Shown here: piece by piece, positions 26,733-27,500 of the stretch
How the letters are laid out: each line of letters starts with the position of its first letter
Position numbering within the stretch: the first letter of the stretch is position 1
Assembly (NCBI GenBank): GCA_030141605.1
Contig: JAQGDQ010000258.1
Location: forward strand, 1-27,500
From: Tubiluchus corallicola
Lineage: Eukaryota > Priapulida > Priapulimorpha > Priapulimorphida > Tubiluchidae
Length of the DNA: 27,500 nt
Reading direction: 5' to 3'
Notes under the pieces: generated by a model
The model's database searches: none
Told to the model about the DNA's origin: nothing
What the model saw: only the letters and a program-made list of their open reading frames with translations
Program-made: the position numbers and the translations under genes

Positions 26733-26965
26733 CTGTCAGCACCTTGTCCGAGAAGGTAGTAATAAACGACTCCGAACACCCCAGAATCCGCATCCGTAGC
26801 GGTAACGTTGGCGATACTCGTTCCGATTGGTGATTCTTCGGGAATGGAAGATTCGTAGGAATCCTCGGTGAACTGTGGGAAATTGTCGTTTGTATCAATG
26901 AGATGAATTTCGACAATGGTGGAACTCCCGTGAAGTTCGTCTGTGTGCGTCTCCTTGGCAACCAA
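26733..26965 (-). CDS. Cadherin exon 1 of window: linker DTNDNFP and first half of EC-b
   Basis: Opens after a TTTTAG acceptor and ends at a CAG|GTATAG donor in phase 2. It covers composite residues 1-78. The first 23 residues are the last strands of an EC repeat that begins outside the window. The calcium-binding linker DTNDNFP (24-30) follows, then a new repeat with PEES at the position of the canonical N-terminal glutamate and DADSG, the DxD-type calcium motif. It ends in YYYLLGQGAD. The split arginine codon joins exactly to FSMDEETG of the next exon, a typical cadherin turn. The translation entering at TTG is a continuation, not a start: no signal peptide precedes it. Confidence 0.95.
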
Positions 26966-27061
26966 CTAAAACAAAAGAACGATACAGATAAAGTCGACCC
27001 CAAAAATTTCACCTTATAATCGCCTCCCAAAAATTTGACTTGAACATAAGTATATACGGTA

Positions 27062-27064
27062 TAC

Positions 27065-27106
<42 letters not shown>

Positions 27107-27183
27107 CATTATTATTTTCATTATTATTATTATTATTATGATTAATATTATTATTATTATTATTATTATTATTATCATCATCA

Positions 27184-27253
<70 letters not shown>

Positions 27254-27309
27254 CATTATTATTATTAATATTATTATTTTCATTATTATTATTATTATTA
27301 TTATTATTG
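27062..27309. repeat. (ATT)n trinucleotide array
   Basis: About 250 bp of ATTATTATT with scattered ATC and TTTC interruptions, in the intron upstream of exon 1. Poly-isoleucine frames on both strands are artefacts. Confidence 0.98.
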
Positions 27310-27500
27310 TAACATTTATTTTAATTTATTCTTTTTTCAGCATCCCTTCATGAAGCCATTGACACTTTATTCAAATCTAATGATTCCTAACCAAAAGGTG
27401 TTTTATTCGCAATAAATTTTTCGAGCAAATGTTTTTTAATGACTGTTTAAATTTTAAAATGTTAAAAAATCAATACATTCACAAAAATCTCATTTCGTCT
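27310..27500. other. Intron upstream of exon 1, right edge
   Basis: No exon with cadherin pattern found between the ATT array and the window end, so the preceding exon lies outside. Confidence 0.5.

Larger units (their letters stand above)
656..26965 (-). other. Partial multi-repeat cadherin gene, 20 internal exons
   Basis: Gene-level entry. Twenty exons on the minus strand join into 2859 nt (953 codons) without a stop or a phase conflict. The product is extracellular: the end of one EC repeat, eight complete EC repeats (composite residues 31-135, 136-260, 261-370, 371-491, 492-607, 608-719, 720-834, 835-947) and the start of another. EC repeats bind calcium between domains through DxNDN, DxD and DRE-type acidic motifs and mediate adhesion at the cell surface. 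Intron phases from 5' to 3' are 2,0,0,1,0,1,2,0,0,1,1,1,1,0,0,1,1,0,0,0. Introns range from 112 to 2641 nt. Neither gene end is present. The Fat, Dachsous, CDH23 or PCDH15 class is possible but not decided. The splice model is by eye, not from RNA. Confidence 0.93.

Noticed and set aside
26558-26833. 91-codon plus-strand frame
   Set aside because: Half of it is antisense to cadherin exon 1 and the rest is intron; no homology.
27014-27353. Poly-isoleucine frames on both strands
   Set aside because: Produced by the ATT array.

Overview
The window is non-coding-rich animal DNA. It carries the middle of one large, intron-split gene on the minus strand. The gene encodes tandem extracellular cadherin (EC) repeats, which are known from animals and their close unicellular relatives. 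Long introns, a 5S-derived element, a tRNA-derived SINE, a non-LTR retrotransposon end and many minisatellites point to an invertebrate animal. The sequence alone does not identify the phylum.

Twenty exons were traced from 26965 down to 656. All have AG acceptors and GT donors, and every junction keeps phase. Joined, they give 2859 nt, exactly 953 codons with no stop. The product starts in the tail of one EC repeat, runs through eight complete repeats of about 105-125 residues, and ends just inside a tenth. Linkers of the DxNDNxP type are at composite residues 24-30, 129-135, 254-260, 364-370, 485-491, 601-607, 713-719 and 828-834; a degenerate one (DFETP) is at 943-947. There is no signal peptide, membrane segment or cytoplasmic tail, so both ends of the gene lie outside. 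The protein is probably a long adhesion or tip-link-like cadherin of the Fat/Dachsous/CDH23/PCDH15 size class; the subfamily is not resolved.

The introns hold most of the interest. Four large minisatellites sit against splice sites: 44-bp units at 797-2158 (acceptor of exon 20), 75-bp units at 5026-6477 (donor of exon 17), 40-bp units at 8622-10066 (acceptor of exon 15) and 72-bp units at 12933-14845 (donor of exon 12). The 40-bp unit contains the exon-15 splice acceptor and the first bases of that exon, so the intron carries about 36 near-identical acceptors; every upstream one would lead to the same early stop. The 75-bp unit encodes, on the gene strand, a reverse-transcriptase motif seen in two divergent unit versions, so this array seems to have grown from a retrotransposon fragment.

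Other contents, left to right: a decayed 5S rRNA-headed element (about 1-410); two inverted copies of an unclassified repeat (3560-3870 and 12570-12860); a tRNA-derived SINE (10512-10775); another inverted repeat pair (10945-11130 and 25005-25195); a piggyBac-like MITE (11179-11787); simple arrays at 15643, 18548, 22481, 23480 and 27062; a third repeat family (16425-16925 and 25226-25780); a 5'-truncated LINE end (17745-18140); a 125-bp tandem repeat (20226-20860); a GC-rich insertion (21256-21661); and repeats with nuclear-receptor half-sites (21788-22125).
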